A stretch of 64,000 nucleotides of DNA from Algoriphagus aquimarinus (GTDB lineage Bacteria > Bacteroidota > Bacteroidia > Cytophagales > Cyclobacteriaceae). The stretch spans positions 1-64,000 of the forward strand of contig NZ_VORW01000001.1 of assembly GCF_007997215.1 (NCBI RefSeq), read 5' to 3'. The translations under genes and the position numbers were made by a program. Shown here piece after piece: positions 27,633 through 37,338 of the stretch. The notes beneath the pieces were generated by a model that saw only the letters and a program-made list of their open reading frames with translations, did not search any database and was not told where the DNA came from. Every line of letters starts with the position of its first letter. Position 1 is the stretch's first letter.

Positions 27633-28088
27633 ATGCCCATCTCTTCTTTATCTTTAAGACACTCATCTAATCCAAAACTTGCAAAAGCTGTACAATCGCT
27701 GAACTCACTATTGGATGCAATAGGGCAAAAAAACATTCCACAATACACCGAAGCCCACATCAATGAAATTGTGGCAGGTATAAACAATTTTCCGGGACCT
27801 GCACCCCAGCTTGTCAAGCAAATTACAGCCTCACAAGCATCTATTTTAAAACTCCTTGAAAAGGAAGTCGGGTTAATCTCCAAAAATCATTTTCAACTGC
27901 AATGGCTTGCTTTGGGCATGGCAGCTTTTGGTATTCCAATGGGAGTAGTCTTTGGTGCCGTGCTTGGGAATATGGCATTTATAGGCATAGGATTGCCAAT
28001 CGGGCTGGCAATTGGTATTGCAGTAGAAACATCAAAAGACGCTGAAGCGGCAAAACAAGGCAAACAACTGGATTGGTCCTCTAATTAA
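27633..28088 (+). CDS. conserved hypothetical membrane-associated protein
   Basis: The 151-residue product has a helical N-terminal half (NPKLAKAVQSLNSLLDAIGQ, QLVKQITASQASILKLLEKE) and two adjacent hydrophobic segments (about 91-112 and 115-132). These are rich in Gly (LALGMAAFGIPMGVVFGAVLG, MAFIGIGLPIGLAIGIAVE) and precede a short polar tail. I recall similar glycine-rich hairpin proteins in Bacteroidota but no function. There are no neighbours on its strand within 500 bp on either side, so it is probably monocistronic. No signal peptide is visible. Confidence 0.68.
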   Translation: MPISSLSLRHSSNPKLAKAVQSLNSLLDAIGQKNIPQYTEAHINEIVAGINNFPGPAPQLVKQITASQASILKLLEKEVGLISKNHFQLQWLALGMAAFGIPMGVVFGAVLGNMAFIGIGLPIGLAIGIAVETSKDAEAAKQGKQLDWSSN

Positions 28089-28607
28089 AGATGCTTTGCA
28101 GCCAAAACCATGTACTGTAGGAAACCACGTGATTAATAGGATGTAGTTCCATCAGGGTATCTGAAAAGCACTTTTATCTAAGGTTCCTTTATTACTTTCT
28201 CTCCTACACTCAAAATGTGAATTGAAGACGCTATATATAGTAATGTCTAGGGCTTTCATAACACCTTCTATTCTTCTACACTATCGTTTGCTCGGCTTGG
28301 GCCACATTATACCTGTCTATTTTTAAAACAATCCACAGCAATCGTTGTCGCAACTTATGTCAAGGATAGCTGTAGGCTTACTAAAGCATTTTTATCAAAG
28401 TTTCTATTCTCTAAGGCAATCAGGGCACACGCCCGATTGACCAGCATGATAGTATCAAAATTTTATGTGGAAAACACCTTAGACTTAAATGCATTTTTCG
28501 GAGCAAAGCATCTGAAACCCCATCGTTCTGATATAAAGCCATACAGCTAAAATGCTCTTGCCAAAGCCGTTGGTTTTTGTAAATTATAACCCTCAAACCC
28601 TTAACCT
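28089..28607. other. gene-free gap with weak direct repeats
   Basis: No coding frame is convincing. AAAGCACTTTTATCTAAGG at 28165 recurs imperfectly as AAAGCATTTTTATCAAAGT at 28383, an offset of 218 bp. CAATCAGGGC (28415-28424) and GCCCGATTG (28429-28437) form a hairpin with one bulge and no T run. These look like decayed non-coding sequence; the 3' end should carry the promoter of the oxidoreductase gene at 28608. Confidence 0.35.
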
Positions 28608-29969
28608 ATGAATCCACTAAACAGAAGAGAATTTTTAAAAGGAAGTACAGCTCTTATGTCACTAGCAAGTTTTGGCTTGCTAGGCATGAACTTTAAAGAG
28701 CGTGAAGGACCGCTACAAGTGGCGCTTATCGGAACAGGCTGGTACGGCAAATCGGATCTTTTCCGATTGATACAAGTGGCGGATGTGGAAGTCGTGGGAC
28801 TTTGTGATGTAGACAGCAAGCAATTGGCAGAAGCTGGCAAGCTCGTCGCGACAAGACAGAAATCCGGAAAAGTACCGGCACTCTATGAGAATTATAAAGA
28901 ACTTCTGGCAACCGAAAAACCAGAGTATGTATTGGTGGGAACGCCAGATCATTGGCATGCGCTGATTGCAATTGATGCACTGAAAAGCGGAGCTCATGTG
29001 TATTTGCAAAAGCCTATATCGGTAGATGTGATCGAAGGAGAAGCGATTTTGGCAGCAGCTAGAAAATATGACCGTAAAGTTCAGATTGGTACTCAGCGCC
29101 GAAGTACTCCCCACCTAGTCCAAGCAAAAAAGGAAATCATCGACTCAGGAATACTTGGTAAAATCTCACATGCGGAGGTTTGCTGCTATTATCATATGCG
29201 TAATAGAAGCCATCCGGATGTCATCCCGGTTCCGGAAAATTTGAATTATGATCTATGGGCAGGCCCTGCTCCTATGCTCCCTTATCGTGGTATTTTACAC
29301 CGTGGCTGGAGGGCATTTATGGAATATGGCAATGGCATAGTGGGCGACATGTGTGTGCATATGTTTGATGCTGTACGCTGGATGCTGGATCTAGGCTGGC
29401 CTGTGCAAGTGACCTCCACAGGTGGGATTTACGTGGACAAAGACTCTATCGCCAATATCTCAGACACTCAAACTGCACTTTTTGAATTTCATGAAATGAA
29501 TGTGGTCTGGCAGCATCGCACCTGGGGCAATCCTGTGGACAAGGATTATCCATGGGCATTTAAGATTTATGGTGAAAATGGAATGTTGGCAGGAAGTCCT
29601 ATGAGAGCCGATTTTTATCCTGACGGAAAAGGCGACCCAATTCATTACGATGTGTTACTGGAGAAGGAGCAATTCCCGGAGGACGTCACCGAAAAAGACA
29701 TAGAAATCCATGCAGCTCCCGCCACAAGAGAGCAAATGAAGGATTGGTTAAAATCAATTGAAAACGAAACGCTCCCAGTTGCAGATGTTCTTCAAGGTCA
29801 TATTTCTACTGCTTCTTGTATTCTGGCTAACATGTCCATGGCACTAAATGGCAGACCGCTTCGCTATGACCCAAAAACCATGACCGTAATTGGAGATGAG
29901 GAAGCCACTGCGCTTTTGAGAAGACCTTACCGAGAAGGGTATCTGCATCCTGAACCTAATACGGTGTAG
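28608..29969 (+). CDS. second Tat-exported Gfo/Idh/MocA oxidoreductase
   Basis: The 453-residue protein begins with a twin-arginine signal (NRREFLKGSTALMSLASFGLLG). The Rossmann motif ALIGTGWYGKSD lies near residue 39. The catalytic-lysine block is HVYLQKPIS (about 129-137), so QKP replaces the more usual EKP, a variation seen in this exported subgroup. GDMCVHMFDAVRWM supplies the active-site His and Asp. It is only distantly similar to the oxidoreductase at 442 and probably has another substrate. A lectin-fold gene follows after 105 bp in the same direction. Confidence 0.9.
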   Translation: MNPLNRREFLKGSTALMSLASFGLLGMNFKEREGPLQVALIGTGWYGKSDLFRLIQVADVEVVGLCDVDSKQLAEAGKLVATRQKSGKVPALYENYKELLATEKPEYVLVGTPDHWHALIAIDALKSGAHVYLQKPISVDVIEGEAILAAARKYDRKVQIGTQRRSTPHLVQAKKEIIDSGILGKISHAEVCCYYHMRNRSHPDVIPVPENLNYDLWAGPAPMLPYRGILHRGWRAFMEYGNGIVGDMCVHMFDAVRWMLDLGWPVQVTSTGGIYVDKDSIANISDTQTALFEFHEMNVVWQHRTWGNPVDKDYPWAFKIYGENGMLAGSPMRADFYPDGKGDPIHYDVLLEKEQFPEDVTEKDIEIHAAPATREQMKDWLKSIENETLPVADVLQGHISTASCILANMSMALNGRPLRYDPKTMTVIGDEEATALLRRPYREGYLHPEPNTV

Positions 29970-30074
29970 ACCTTAAAATAAGAGTCAAATTTTATTTTAA
30001 AGATCTCCAAGTTCTCAGCAATTATTTACAGACTTATAAATTCATTATCCTACCTATATTAAACCCCAAAACCT

Positions 30075-30704
30075 ATGAATCCTATTTACTCCATGTGGTT
30101 AATCTTTTGGTTAATCCTAACTCCTCAAATCAAACCTATAGGGATTTTTGAGAACTTCGAAGACATCGGTAATCCCAAATTGAAGGGATCGGCTACTTTT
30201 GATCCAAAATCAGAAACTTATACTCTCACAGGGTCTGGCTACAATATCTGGTTTGAACGAGATGAATTTTCATATCTTTTCAATACCATGGAAGGTGACT
30301 TTACGCTTTCTGCTGACTTCGAATGGGTAGGTGAAGGTGTGGATCCACACCGCAAAACAGGCTGGATGATTCGCTCTTCAACAGATGACGGGGCCATTCA
30401 TTGCTCAGCTGTATTACATGGCGATGGACTTACTGTCCTACAATGGCGAGTAGCACAAGATGCGATGATGCGCGATCCCGAGGATGAAATATTTGCAGTG
30501 AACTCCCATTACAAAACCCTTGAACTCGAGCGAAAAGGCAACACAATCATCTTCAGAGCAGCTAAAGAGGGTGGAGAAATGGAAGAAATCGGAAAGCATG
30601 AAATGCCGGCATTAGCAGGTAAAGTTCTCGCTGGACTTTATATCAATTCCCATAATCCTGAATTGACTGAGAGCATTAAAATCACTAACGTCAAAATTCA
30701 CTAA
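30075..30704 (+). CDS. secreted DUF1349/concanavalin-like domain protein
   Basis: The 209-residue protein has a short hydrophobic N-terminus (MWLIFWLIL) that may act as a signal. It continues with GIFENFEDIGNPKLKGSATF, YTLTGSGYNIWF, DEFSYLF, GDFTLSADFEWVG, KTGWMIRSS and SAVLHGDGLTVLQWR, ending in GLYINSHN and IKITNVKI. This is a concanavalin-like jelly-roll of the DUF1349 type. From memory, the same domain forms the N-terminal half of longer proteins whose C-terminal half is a TolB-like propeller. Here that propeller is a separate gene at 56211. Carbohydrate binding is inferred only. Its stop overlaps the convergent lysC stop by four bases. Confidence 0.72.
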   Translation: MNPIYSMWLIFWLILTPQIKPIGIFENFEDIGNPKLKGSATFDPKSETYTLTGSGYNIWFERDEFSYLFNTMEGDFTLSADFEWVGEGVDPHRKTGWMIRSSTDDGAIHCSAVLHGDGLTVLQWRVAQDAMMRDPEDEIFAVNSHYKTLELERKGNTIIFRAAKEGGEMEEIGKHEMPALAGKVLAGLYINSHNPELTESIKITNVKIH

Positions 30705-31984
30705 AAAGGCTTTTCTGTAATTTTTCTTCGCACTGCCTGATACGTATTTCGAGTACTTTGATTCAGTAGTATATCATACCCATCTAGATAAACTTGGGTT
30801 TGATCAGGATCAGCATGCAAAATTGTCAGCAGTTCCAAACCTTCATTATAACGTATCTCAAAACTACCTTTTAGGTTCTGGAGCAACTTCTCCAATTTAA
30901 AAAGCTGTGCATCGATCACGATAGAAATGCTGATTGCAGCCACTTGAAGCATGTTGACCCGTAACTTCAATGCTTTCAACTGCTCATAGACTTCGTGGAT
31001 TTGATCCTCTTCGATAAATTTGAAATCAGTTACCTTAAAGCTGACCAGAATCTGATTTTGTTTCAAAACGACTGTTGGAATGGTAATCTGCACAGCTGAG
31101 CTATGAATTTTTGTCCCGGCTGAATTAGGATCAAGAAAAGACTTCACAAATAGCGGAATTCCAGCATTTGCCAGAGGCTTGATCGTCTTAGGATGGATAA
31201 CTGACGCTCCGTAATAAGTCATTTGAGCAGCTTGCTGATAATCCAGCTCAGCAAAAAGTTTAGTATCTGAAAAAAACTTCGGATCTGCATTGAGTACTCC
31301 TGGTACGTCTTTCCAAATTGTCACAGATCCAGCGTCCAAACTTGCTGCCAGAATTGCCGCCGTAAAATCTGAACCCTCTCTCCCCAATGTAGTCGGTCTT
31401 CCCATAGGATCTGCTCCTATAAATCCCTGAGTCAAGACTGGGAATTGCTCCAATTTTGGCTTCAGTTGAGTCTGGCAATTTCTGCGCGTTTTCTCCCAAT
31501 CTACTTTTGCAAATCGGAAATCACTATCTGTACATATCAACTCCCGAGCATCCTGCCATAGAATAAGCAAGTTTTGAGAACACAAATACTCCATGACGAT
31601 TCGGGAAGAAAGCAATTCTCCAAAACCTATAATCCGGTCATAATACTCATCATAATTTTCCTTAGAAATAGGCTTGTTAAGCTCATGATGGAGCAGGATG
31701 AAGTAATTCTCGATTTTAGGAAAAATTACATGGCCATCAGGGAAGAGTTCTTTGCAAATAGCTAGGTGAAAGTCTTTTAAAATTGAACTATTCTTAGAAT
31801 AATCCAGATTCTCCAATTTGAGTGAAAGGATGTCTTCCAGGTGATTTGTAGTTTTCCCCATAGCAGAAACAACAATCACAAAATTATTCCGCAATCGATT
31901 ACGGAGAATATCAGCCAAGTTTTGAACTGCGGGCGCATCTTTTACCGATGCTCCTCCAAATTTATAAATTTGAGTTTTTGTCAT
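30701..31984 (-). CDS. lysC: aspartate kinase (monofunctional)
   Basis: The 427-residue protein has the kinase start YKFGGASVKD, then VIVVSAMGKTTNHL and the substrate block TQGFIGADPMGRPTTLGREGSDFTAAILA. GSVTIWKDVPGVLNADPKFF and YYGASVIHPKTIKPL complete the kinase domain (about 1-290). The C-terminal portion (about 310-427) should hold ACT-type regulatory folds. It phosphorylates aspartate as the first step to lysine, threonine and methionine. It is separate from the bifunctional ThrA at 41489, so the organism has at least two aspartokinases. It is divergent from fbp with only 57 bp between. Confidence 0.94.
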   Translation of the reverse strand: MTKTQIYKFGGASVKDAPAVQNLADILRNRLRNNFVIVVSAMGKTTNHLEDILSLKLENLDYSKNSSILKDFHLAICKELFPDGHVIFPKIENYFILLHHELNKPISKENYDEYYDRIIGFGELLSSRIVMEYLCSQNLLILWQDARELICTDSDFRFAKVDWEKTRRNCQTQLKPKLEQFPVLTQGFIGADPMGRPTTLGREGSDFTAAILAASLDAGSVTIWKDVPGVLNADPKFFSDTKLFAELDYQQAAQMTYYGASVIHPKTIKPLANAGIPLFVKSFLDPNSAGTKIHSSAVQITIPTVVLKQNQILVSFKVTDFKFIEEDQIHEVYEQLKALKLRVNMLQVAAISISIVIDAQLFKLEKLLQNLKGSFEIRYNEGLELLTILHADPDQTQVYLDGYDILLNQSTRNTYQAVRRKITEKPF

Positions 31985-32041
31985 GAAAATATTTACCTAT
32001 TTTTCCAAAGTATTCAACTACCAATTGAACTATTCTAATAC

Positions 32042-33079
32042 ATGAAAATTCTTCCTTACCAGCCTGACCAAAGCGGTTTAGCCTACTCTGTCGGCACTAC
32101 GCTAGACCGATTCATCAAACTCAAACAAAGCGACTTCCCTTTTGCTTCGGGTGAACTTTCCCAACTTCTACGCGATATCGCACTTGCCGCCAAGATAGTA
32201 AATCGCGAAACTACTCGGGCAGGTCTATCGAATATTGGCGGGGCTTTTGGCCAAGTCAATGTACAAGGTGAAGACCAACAGAAACTCGACGTCATAGCAA
32301 ATATCAGATTTATGCGTGCCTTAAGTAAAGGTGGCGAAGTCTGTGCCATAGTTTCCGAAGAAGAGGATGCCGTGATTGATTTGCAAAATACCTCTGGAAA
32401 ATATGTAGTGGCGATAGATCCACTGGATGGCAGCTCAAATATTGACGTGAACATCAGTATAGGAACGATTTTTTCGATTTACCGAAGAAAGACTCCAACT
32501 GGCAGCCCAATCCAAAAGGAAGACATAATGCAAGCAGGCACCGAACAGGTGGCCGCTGGCTATGTACTTTATGGTTCTTCTACTATGTTGGTCTATACCA
32601 CTGGTTGTGGTGTTAATGGCTTTACATATGAGCAGTCTCTAGGTGAATTTTTCCTTTCTCACCCCAACATCCAAGCTCCAACCAATGGAAAAATATACTC
32701 TGTAAATGAAGGGACTCAAAGAGAATGGGAAGATGGCATTTTAGCTTACATAGATCAGTGCAAGGATAGGCGATACTCTGCAAGGTACATCGGTTCGCTA
32801 GTCGCGGACTTTCACAGAAACCTGCTCAAGGGGGGTATTTATCTCTATCCAGCTACGAAAAAGAACCCTACCGGGAAATTACGACTGTTGTATGAAGCGA
32901 ATGCCTTGGCACTTATCGCCGAGCAAGCTGGCGCCATGGCCACAGACGGAATCCAAAGAATACTGGAAATTCAGCCCACCACCCTTCATCAAAGAACTCC
33001 ACTTCTAATTGGCTCATCTGAGATGGTAAAAGAAGCAGAATCCATGATTTCCACTTTAATAAAAGCACCTCTTCTTTAA
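32042..33079 (+). CDS. fbp: class I fructose-1,6-bisphosphatase
   Basis: The 345-residue protein carries the FBPase metal and substrate motifs: EEEDAVI, the [22 protein letters not shown] block (about 122-143), [36 protein letters not shown] and [23 protein letters not shown] [13 protein letters not shown]. It removes the 1-phosphate of fructose-1,6-bisphosphate in gluconeogenesis. Length and motifs are normal. It is divergent from lysC. Confidence 0.97.
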   Translation: MKILPYQPDQSGLAYSVGTTLDRFIKLKQSDFPFASGELSQLLRDIALAAKIVNRETTRAGLSNIGGAFGQVNVQGEDQQKLDVIANIRFMRALSKGGEVCAIVSEEEDAVIDLQNTSGKYVVAIDPLDGSSNIDVNISIGTIFSIYRRKTPTGSPIQKEDIMQAGTEQVAAGYVLYGSSTMLVYTTGCGVNGFTYEQSLGEFFLSHPNIQAPTNGKIYSVNEGTQREWEDGILAYIDQCKDRRYSARYIGSLVADFHRNLLKGGIYLYPATKKNPTGKLRLLYEANALALIAEQAGAMATDGIQRILEIQPTTLHQRTPLLIGSSEMVKEAESMISTLIKAPLL

Positions 33080-33148
33080 GTAGCTCGTGTAAAAAGATTT
33101 AAGAATCGAAAGATGTGTTTTATCTTGTGTCAAGATTTTAACATAACT

Positions 33149-34315
33149 ATGAAAAATATCAAACGTTACCTACCTATTGCGCTGTTCGTAGCCGGTGCTT
33201 CCACTTGGATCTCCTGCTCACCAAAAGAAACAGAAGTTGCCGTTGAACCTATCGATGAGACATATGCTGTTCAAACTGAGAAGATGTTGATCAAAGTCGA
33301 TACTCTTTACACAGAATTTGACAATCCTTGGGGAATGACCTGGCTTTCCGATGGCAGAATGCTAGTCACTGAGAAAAAAGGAGAAATCCTTATCTTCAAA
33401 GACGACAAGTTCACTGGAGAAAAAATCCAAGGACTTCCAGAATTTTGGACCCAAGGTCAATCTGGACTTTTGGATATTTCAGCTCATCCGAAATTTGATG
33501 AAAACGGTTGGATTTATATTTCCTATGGAAAACAAATGCCAGACAGTACCTCTTCTACGACCATCATGAGGTTCAAATTAGAAGGTAATAATGCAGTTAG
33601 TCAGGAAGAACTCATCCAATCTCTTCCAGCTTGGAAAAGCAATGCTCACTATGGTAGCCGAATTGTATTTGACAATGACGGATATCTCTACTATTCCAGC
33701 GGAGAGCGTGCAGACACACCTACGAATGCGCAGGATTTGACTAACTCTCACGGGAAAATACACCGTATTCATGACGATGGAAGAATCCCTACTGATAACC
33801 CATTTGTAGACACAGAAGGAGCTGTAGCTTCTATTTGGACCTATGGCAACAGAAATCCTCAAGGCCTGTATTTCGACAAGGAAAACAATAAACTGTATGA
33901 AACTGAGCATGGCCCTCAAGGCGGTGACGAGTTAAACTTGTTAGAAAAAGGAAAAAATTACGGATGGCCAGTGATTACTTGGGGTATTGACTACGACGAT
34001 ACGCCAGTTTCTGACATACAGGAAAAAGAAGGAATGGAGCAACCGCTGACTTATTATGTTCCTTCTATTGCTACTGCAGGTATGACGATGGTTACTTCAG
34101 ATAGGTATCCCGCTTGGAAAGGCGATATACTTATCGGAGCATTGGTTAAGATGCACATCAATCATGTGGATATGGATGGATCAAATGTATTGTCCCAAGA
34201 AGTAATGCTTCAGGACATCGGACGTGTTCGTCAGGTTTCTCAAAGCCCAGATGGCTATATCTATGCGATTACCCAAGGCACTGGATTGATGGTGAAATTG
34301 ATTCCAATTAGATAA
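33149..34315 (+). CDS. PQQ-type glucose/sorbosone dehydrogenase-like lipoprotein
   Basis: The ATG at 33149 gives 388 residues with a signal ending WISC, probably a lipobox, so the protein would be anchored in the envelope. The propeller has family blocks LDNPWGMTWL-like FDNPWGMTWLSDGRMLVTEKKG, GQSGLLDISAHPKFDENGWIYISY, HYGSRIVFDNDGYLYYSSGER, YGNRNPQGLYFD and ETEHGPQGGDELNLLEKGKNYGWP. These match soluble glucose dehydrogenase-like (Asd/Yli-type) proteins, which oxidise aldoses with PQQ. Whether this one binds PQQ cannot be told. A strong terminator follows. Confidence 0.88.
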   Translation: MKNIKRYLPIALFVAGASTWISCSPKETEVAVEPIDETYAVQTEKMLIKVDTLYTEFDNPWGMTWLSDGRMLVTEKKGEILIFKDDKFTGEKIQGLPEFWTQGQSGLLDISAHPKFDENGWIYISYGKQMPDSTSSTTIMRFKLEGNNAVSQEELIQSLPAWKSNAHYGSRIVFDNDGYLYYSSGERADTPTNAQDLTNSHGKIHRIHDDGRIPTDNPFVDTEGAVASIWTYGNRNPQGLYFDKENNKLYETEHGPQGGDELNLLEKGKNYGWPVITWGIDYDDTPVSDIQEKEGMEQPLTYYVPSIATAGMTMVTSDRYPAWKGDILIGALVKMHINHVDMDGSNVLSQEVMLQDIGRVRQVSQSPDGYIYAITQGTGLMVKLIPIR

Positions 34316-34340
34316 TTACACTAATAAAAACAAAATGAAG

Positions 34341-34372
34341 AAGCCCCTTTTGAAGATCAAAAGGGGCTTTTC
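34341..34372 (+). terminator. intrinsic terminator after the sugar dehydrogenase-like gene
   Basis: A perfect 13-bp stem, AAGCCCCTTTTGA with TCAAAAGGGGCTT, closes an AGA loop and runs into a T-rich end. It begins 26 bases after the stop. Confidence 0.93.
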
Positions 34373-34518
34373 TAATTCTACTAAGTCCTAACACTTTTTT
34401 CTCAAAAACCTGAGAGTTCAATAGCTGGCATAAAGCAATGCTCCAAATCCCGCTTCTGGAGAAGCTGGGTAACTCGGTGCCCTCTGCGCTAAACTCCGCG
34501 TCCATTGCGGTTAATAGT

Positions 34519-35577
34519 CTACACGAAATCCACATCCACATTAAATGGATATTTCATCAAAAACTGAAGAGCTTCTTCTATTTCCAAATCTTCAAAAAGC
34601 ACACGATAAAGATTCTCTGTAATCGGCGCCCGAAGATCAGCTGTTTCCAAAAAAGCCTTGATGATTCTTACCGTATTGATTCCTTCGGCCACTTCATCCA
34701 TATCAGCGAGGATAGCATCAAGCGACTCACCTTTGGCTAGCCTAAAACCAACACTGAAATTTCTGGAGTGAACCGAGTTGCAAGTCGCTACCAAATCTCC
34801 TATTCCCGCCAATCCCATGACAGACTTGATGCTTCCTCCAAGTGCATTACCCAAGTGAATCATCTCCACCATTCCTCGGCTGATCAGAAGGCCTTTTGCA
34901 TTTTCTCCCAAACCTAAGCCCGCAAGGGCTCCGGAGGCAATGGCAATGATATTCTTCAAAACCCCACTGATCTCTACACCTATAATATCGGAGTTCCCAT
35001 AAACCTGAAATTTCTCAGATCGCAATAAGCTTTGACCTTCGAGGATTACCTCATTGTATTTACTGGCGATTACTGTAGCGGCGGGCTGACCTTGTGCAAG
35101 TTCTTTGGATAGGTTAGGCCCAGCCAAGCATCCCACTCGGACAGCGACAGTTTCCTGAAGAATCACCTCACTCATGGTCAAAATTTGACTTCGCTTGATT
35201 TTCTTAACTGTTTCCAGCGTTTCACCTTCCTTGAGGTTCAGGCAAAGTCCTTTTGTACCATGAATAATCAAATGATAAGGAAATAGAAAAGGAGAAAAAG
35301 TGCGCACTACATTCTGAAATCCAGATGAAGGAACCATAAAAAAGAGCACATCGCAGCTTTTGCAAAGTTGCTCTGGATCATTAGAAGCTATTATATTTTC
35401 ACTTAGCTTTTTACCTTGTGCAGAATGCGAAGCATTTATCTCATCTACCACTTCCTGCTTTCGTGCATAGACCATGACTAGGCTTTTGGCAGCCAAAATA
35501 TTCGCTATTGCTGCGCCAAAGCTTCCCACTCCGATTACACCGATATACTTTGGTTTAGTAGAGTTTTTCGAGTCCAT
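34519..35577 (-). CDS. gpsA: NAD(P)-dependent glycerol-3-phosphate dehydrogenase
   Basis: The 352-residue protein has the Rossmann motif IGVIGVGSFGAAIANILA (about 12-29), then VPSSGFQNV, GTKGL, LAGPNLSKEL and the helical C-terminal block with EISGVLKNIIAIASG, LISRGMVEMIHLG and GLAGIGDLVATCNS. It reduces dihydroxyacetone phosphate to sn-glycerol-3-phosphate for phospholipid synthesis. It overlaps the upstream acyltransferase gene by 23 bases; the two encode consecutive steps. Confidence 0.96.
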   Translation of the reverse strand: MDSKNSTKPKYIGVIGVGSFGAAIANILAAKSLVMVYARKQEVVDEINASHSAQGKKLSENIIASNDPEQLCKSCDVLFFMVPSSGFQNVVRTFSPFLFPYHLIIHGTKGLCLNLKEGETLETVKKIKRSQILTMSEVILQETVAVRVGCLAGPNLSKELAQGQPAATVIASKYNEVILEGQSLLRSEKFQVYGNSDIIGVEISGVLKNIIAIASGALAGLGLGENAKGLLISRGMVEMIHLGNALGGSIKSVMGLAGIGDLVATCNSVHSRNFSVGFRLAKGESLDAILADMDEVAEGINTVRIIKAFLETADLRAPITENLYRVLFEDLEIEEALQFLMKYPFNVDVDFV

Positions 35578-37252
35578 ATCCTGTTAATCTGTTATGATAA
35601 AAATAAAGTAGGCTCATGTCGTCCGTACCGATATCTCCATTATTATCTTGAATAATTGGTCGCTTTGCATGATACATACCTACGTTCTCCATTCCCCTCT
35701 TGATAATTTCATCCATATCAAGTGAAAGATGAGGAGCAGTATTGATCAGTCCTTGGGACTTCAGCTCATTAATTTTATCCAAAACAAGCTGACAACCTGC
35801 CTTAAAATCCTCGTAAGGAATGGAAATCTCTTCTTCCGGTAATCTTAGCAAGTCAAACAAATCTAGCTTTCTGTTTTGCTTTTTGATCATTTCAAATGCC
35901 ACAAAAGCCACCAAATGAGAATTAAACACCCGGTTGATTTTATGGAATTCCTCCACTATGCGCTTGCCAAGCATATTTGTGTATTCTTCCTCCCGCTGAT
36001 TATCCACAGATACTTTCCCGTCAGAGATAAAATAATCCCGAGTATTAATCACTCGGCCATGCTTGTCCAAACTTCTCCCATCCACATCTACATAATTCCC
36101 AAGTACATCCATTGCTTTACCTACAGACACTGAGATATCAGATCCTTTAGTAAAGAACTTGATTAAGAACTTAGAGATCTTGTATGAATTAGAGAACTCA
36201 TCATTCTCCTTGTAGTACCTCTCTTGCCCAGTGATGCTTAAATGATCACGGATCAAACTTGGTGCTTCTAGCACAAAATGATAATTGATTGTCACAGGTA
36301 CGATGAAAATCTTACCCGAAATATCATTTAGCCCATTCTCAAAATTAGCCCGCTGAGCCTCTATGGCGGTACTCAACAAACCAAGTTTCAGCTTCGATTC
36401 GATCATTCCGCTTCTGGATCTTGTTCCTCCAGGAAAAAACAACGAGTGACAGCCAAACTGAATCGCTTCTTTGGAATAGGTCTTCAGCGTCTCCAAGTAC
36501 ATCAGGTTTTTCTTTCTTCTATCCACTTTGTAAGCTCCAAGTGAATTCATGAAGTAAGCGAAAATGGAAATATTGAAGAGATTCAATCCAGCTCCGTATA
36601 TAAATGGTGGCAATCCCAAAACGGAAATCACCCAACCAATCAAAATGCTATCGAGATTACTAAAGTGAGTTGGAACCATCACGACCGTACCTTTAGTCGC
36701 CAGATCACGCAACTGATCTGTTTCGCCAGTAATCTGGATCTTATCCTGAAGTGTGTATTGATTACTGAATATCGATTTAAAACCTTTCACTCTTGCCGCA
36801 TTCAGCAAACGCGAAAAACCATAAGTGACTACAGATCTCGTGAATTTATAATGCGTCGCCTTGAAATTACTCGCAATCTCCTCGGCATAGCGAGCAGTGA
36901 TGCTATTCAAGACGGACTTATATTCCTGGAATTTTTTGACTTTATTCCTTCCTGCTTCAGTACTTATCTGAACCAAAGAAGATTTCACCCCACTCCAAAA
37001 AGACCCATCGTCATCTGGATCAACTACCCAGGGATTTTGCTTGATCCGGAGTTTTTCACGGTACAGCGTCGTTTCCAACTCTTCTTTGAGAATGTCAGGA
37101 TTATTGCTTGTGAGTTTGAGAATCCGATCTTCAGATAGATCCGCCACTTTTTTCACAAACTCCTTACGTTCTCTTGCCAGCTTCACCACTGGCCATTCGT
37201 CTTTGCTCGGGTGTATCGGCTCGTACTTATGTTTGATGTATTTCTCCTCCAA
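35555..37252 (-). CDS. glycerol-3-phosphate O-acyltransferase (PlsB-like)
   Basis: The protein of about 565 residues has the acyltransferase motifs HFSNLD (HX4D, in VVMVPTHFSNLDSILIGWV), GAYKVDRRKKNLMYLETLK and FPGGTRSRSGMIESKLKLG, and IFIVPVTINYH. They belong to the GPAT/DHAPAT type that esterifies position 1 of glycerol-3-phosphate. No ATG exists at the N-terminus. I prefer the TTG at 37252, giving LEEKYIKHKYEPIHPSKDEW, over the TTG at 37282, which adds ten residues lacking domain character. Overlap with gpsA couples substrate supply and use. A 1-acylglycerol-3-phosphate acyltransferase is the less likely alternative, given the length. Confidence 0.85.
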   Translation of the reverse strand: MEEKYIKHKYEPIHPSKDEWPVVKLARERKEFVKKVADLSEDRILKLTSNNPDILKEELETTLYREKLRIKQNPWVVDPDDDGSFWSGVKSSLVQISTEAGRNKVKKFQEYKSVLNSITARYAEEIASNFKATHYKFTRSVVTYGFSRLLNAARVKGFKSIFSNQYTLQDKIQITGETDQLRDLATKGTVVMVPTHFSNLDSILIGWVISVLGLPPFIYGAGLNLFNISIFAYFMNSLGAYKVDRRKKNLMYLETLKTYSKEAIQFGCHSLFFPGGTRSRSGMIESKLKLGLLSTAIEAQRANFENGLNDISGKIFIVPVTINYHFVLEAPSLIRDHLSITGQERYYKENDEFSNSYKISKFLIKFFTKGSDISVSVGKAMDVLGNYVDVDGRSLDKHGRVINTRDYFISDGKVSVDNQREEEYTNMLGKRIVEEFHKINRVFNSHLVAFVAFEMIKKQNRKLDLFDLLRLPEEEISIPYEDFKAGCQLVLDKINELKSQGLINTAPHLSLDMDEIIKRGMENVGMYHAKRPIIQDNNGDIGTDDMSLLYFYHNRLTGYGLEKLY

Positions 37253-37338
37253 GTGGCTGGTTTTTATTAAAAATCTAATCAAAGATAGTGAAAAAGCCCC
37301 TTCTTCCGTGAATGATCAACGTGAAGAATGGATCATCT

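Noticed and set aside
36665-37138. A 157-residue plus-strand frame opposite the acyltransferase gene
   Set aside because: Composition is shadow-like, with no motif and no separate promoter; the minus-strand gene has clear catalytic motifs.
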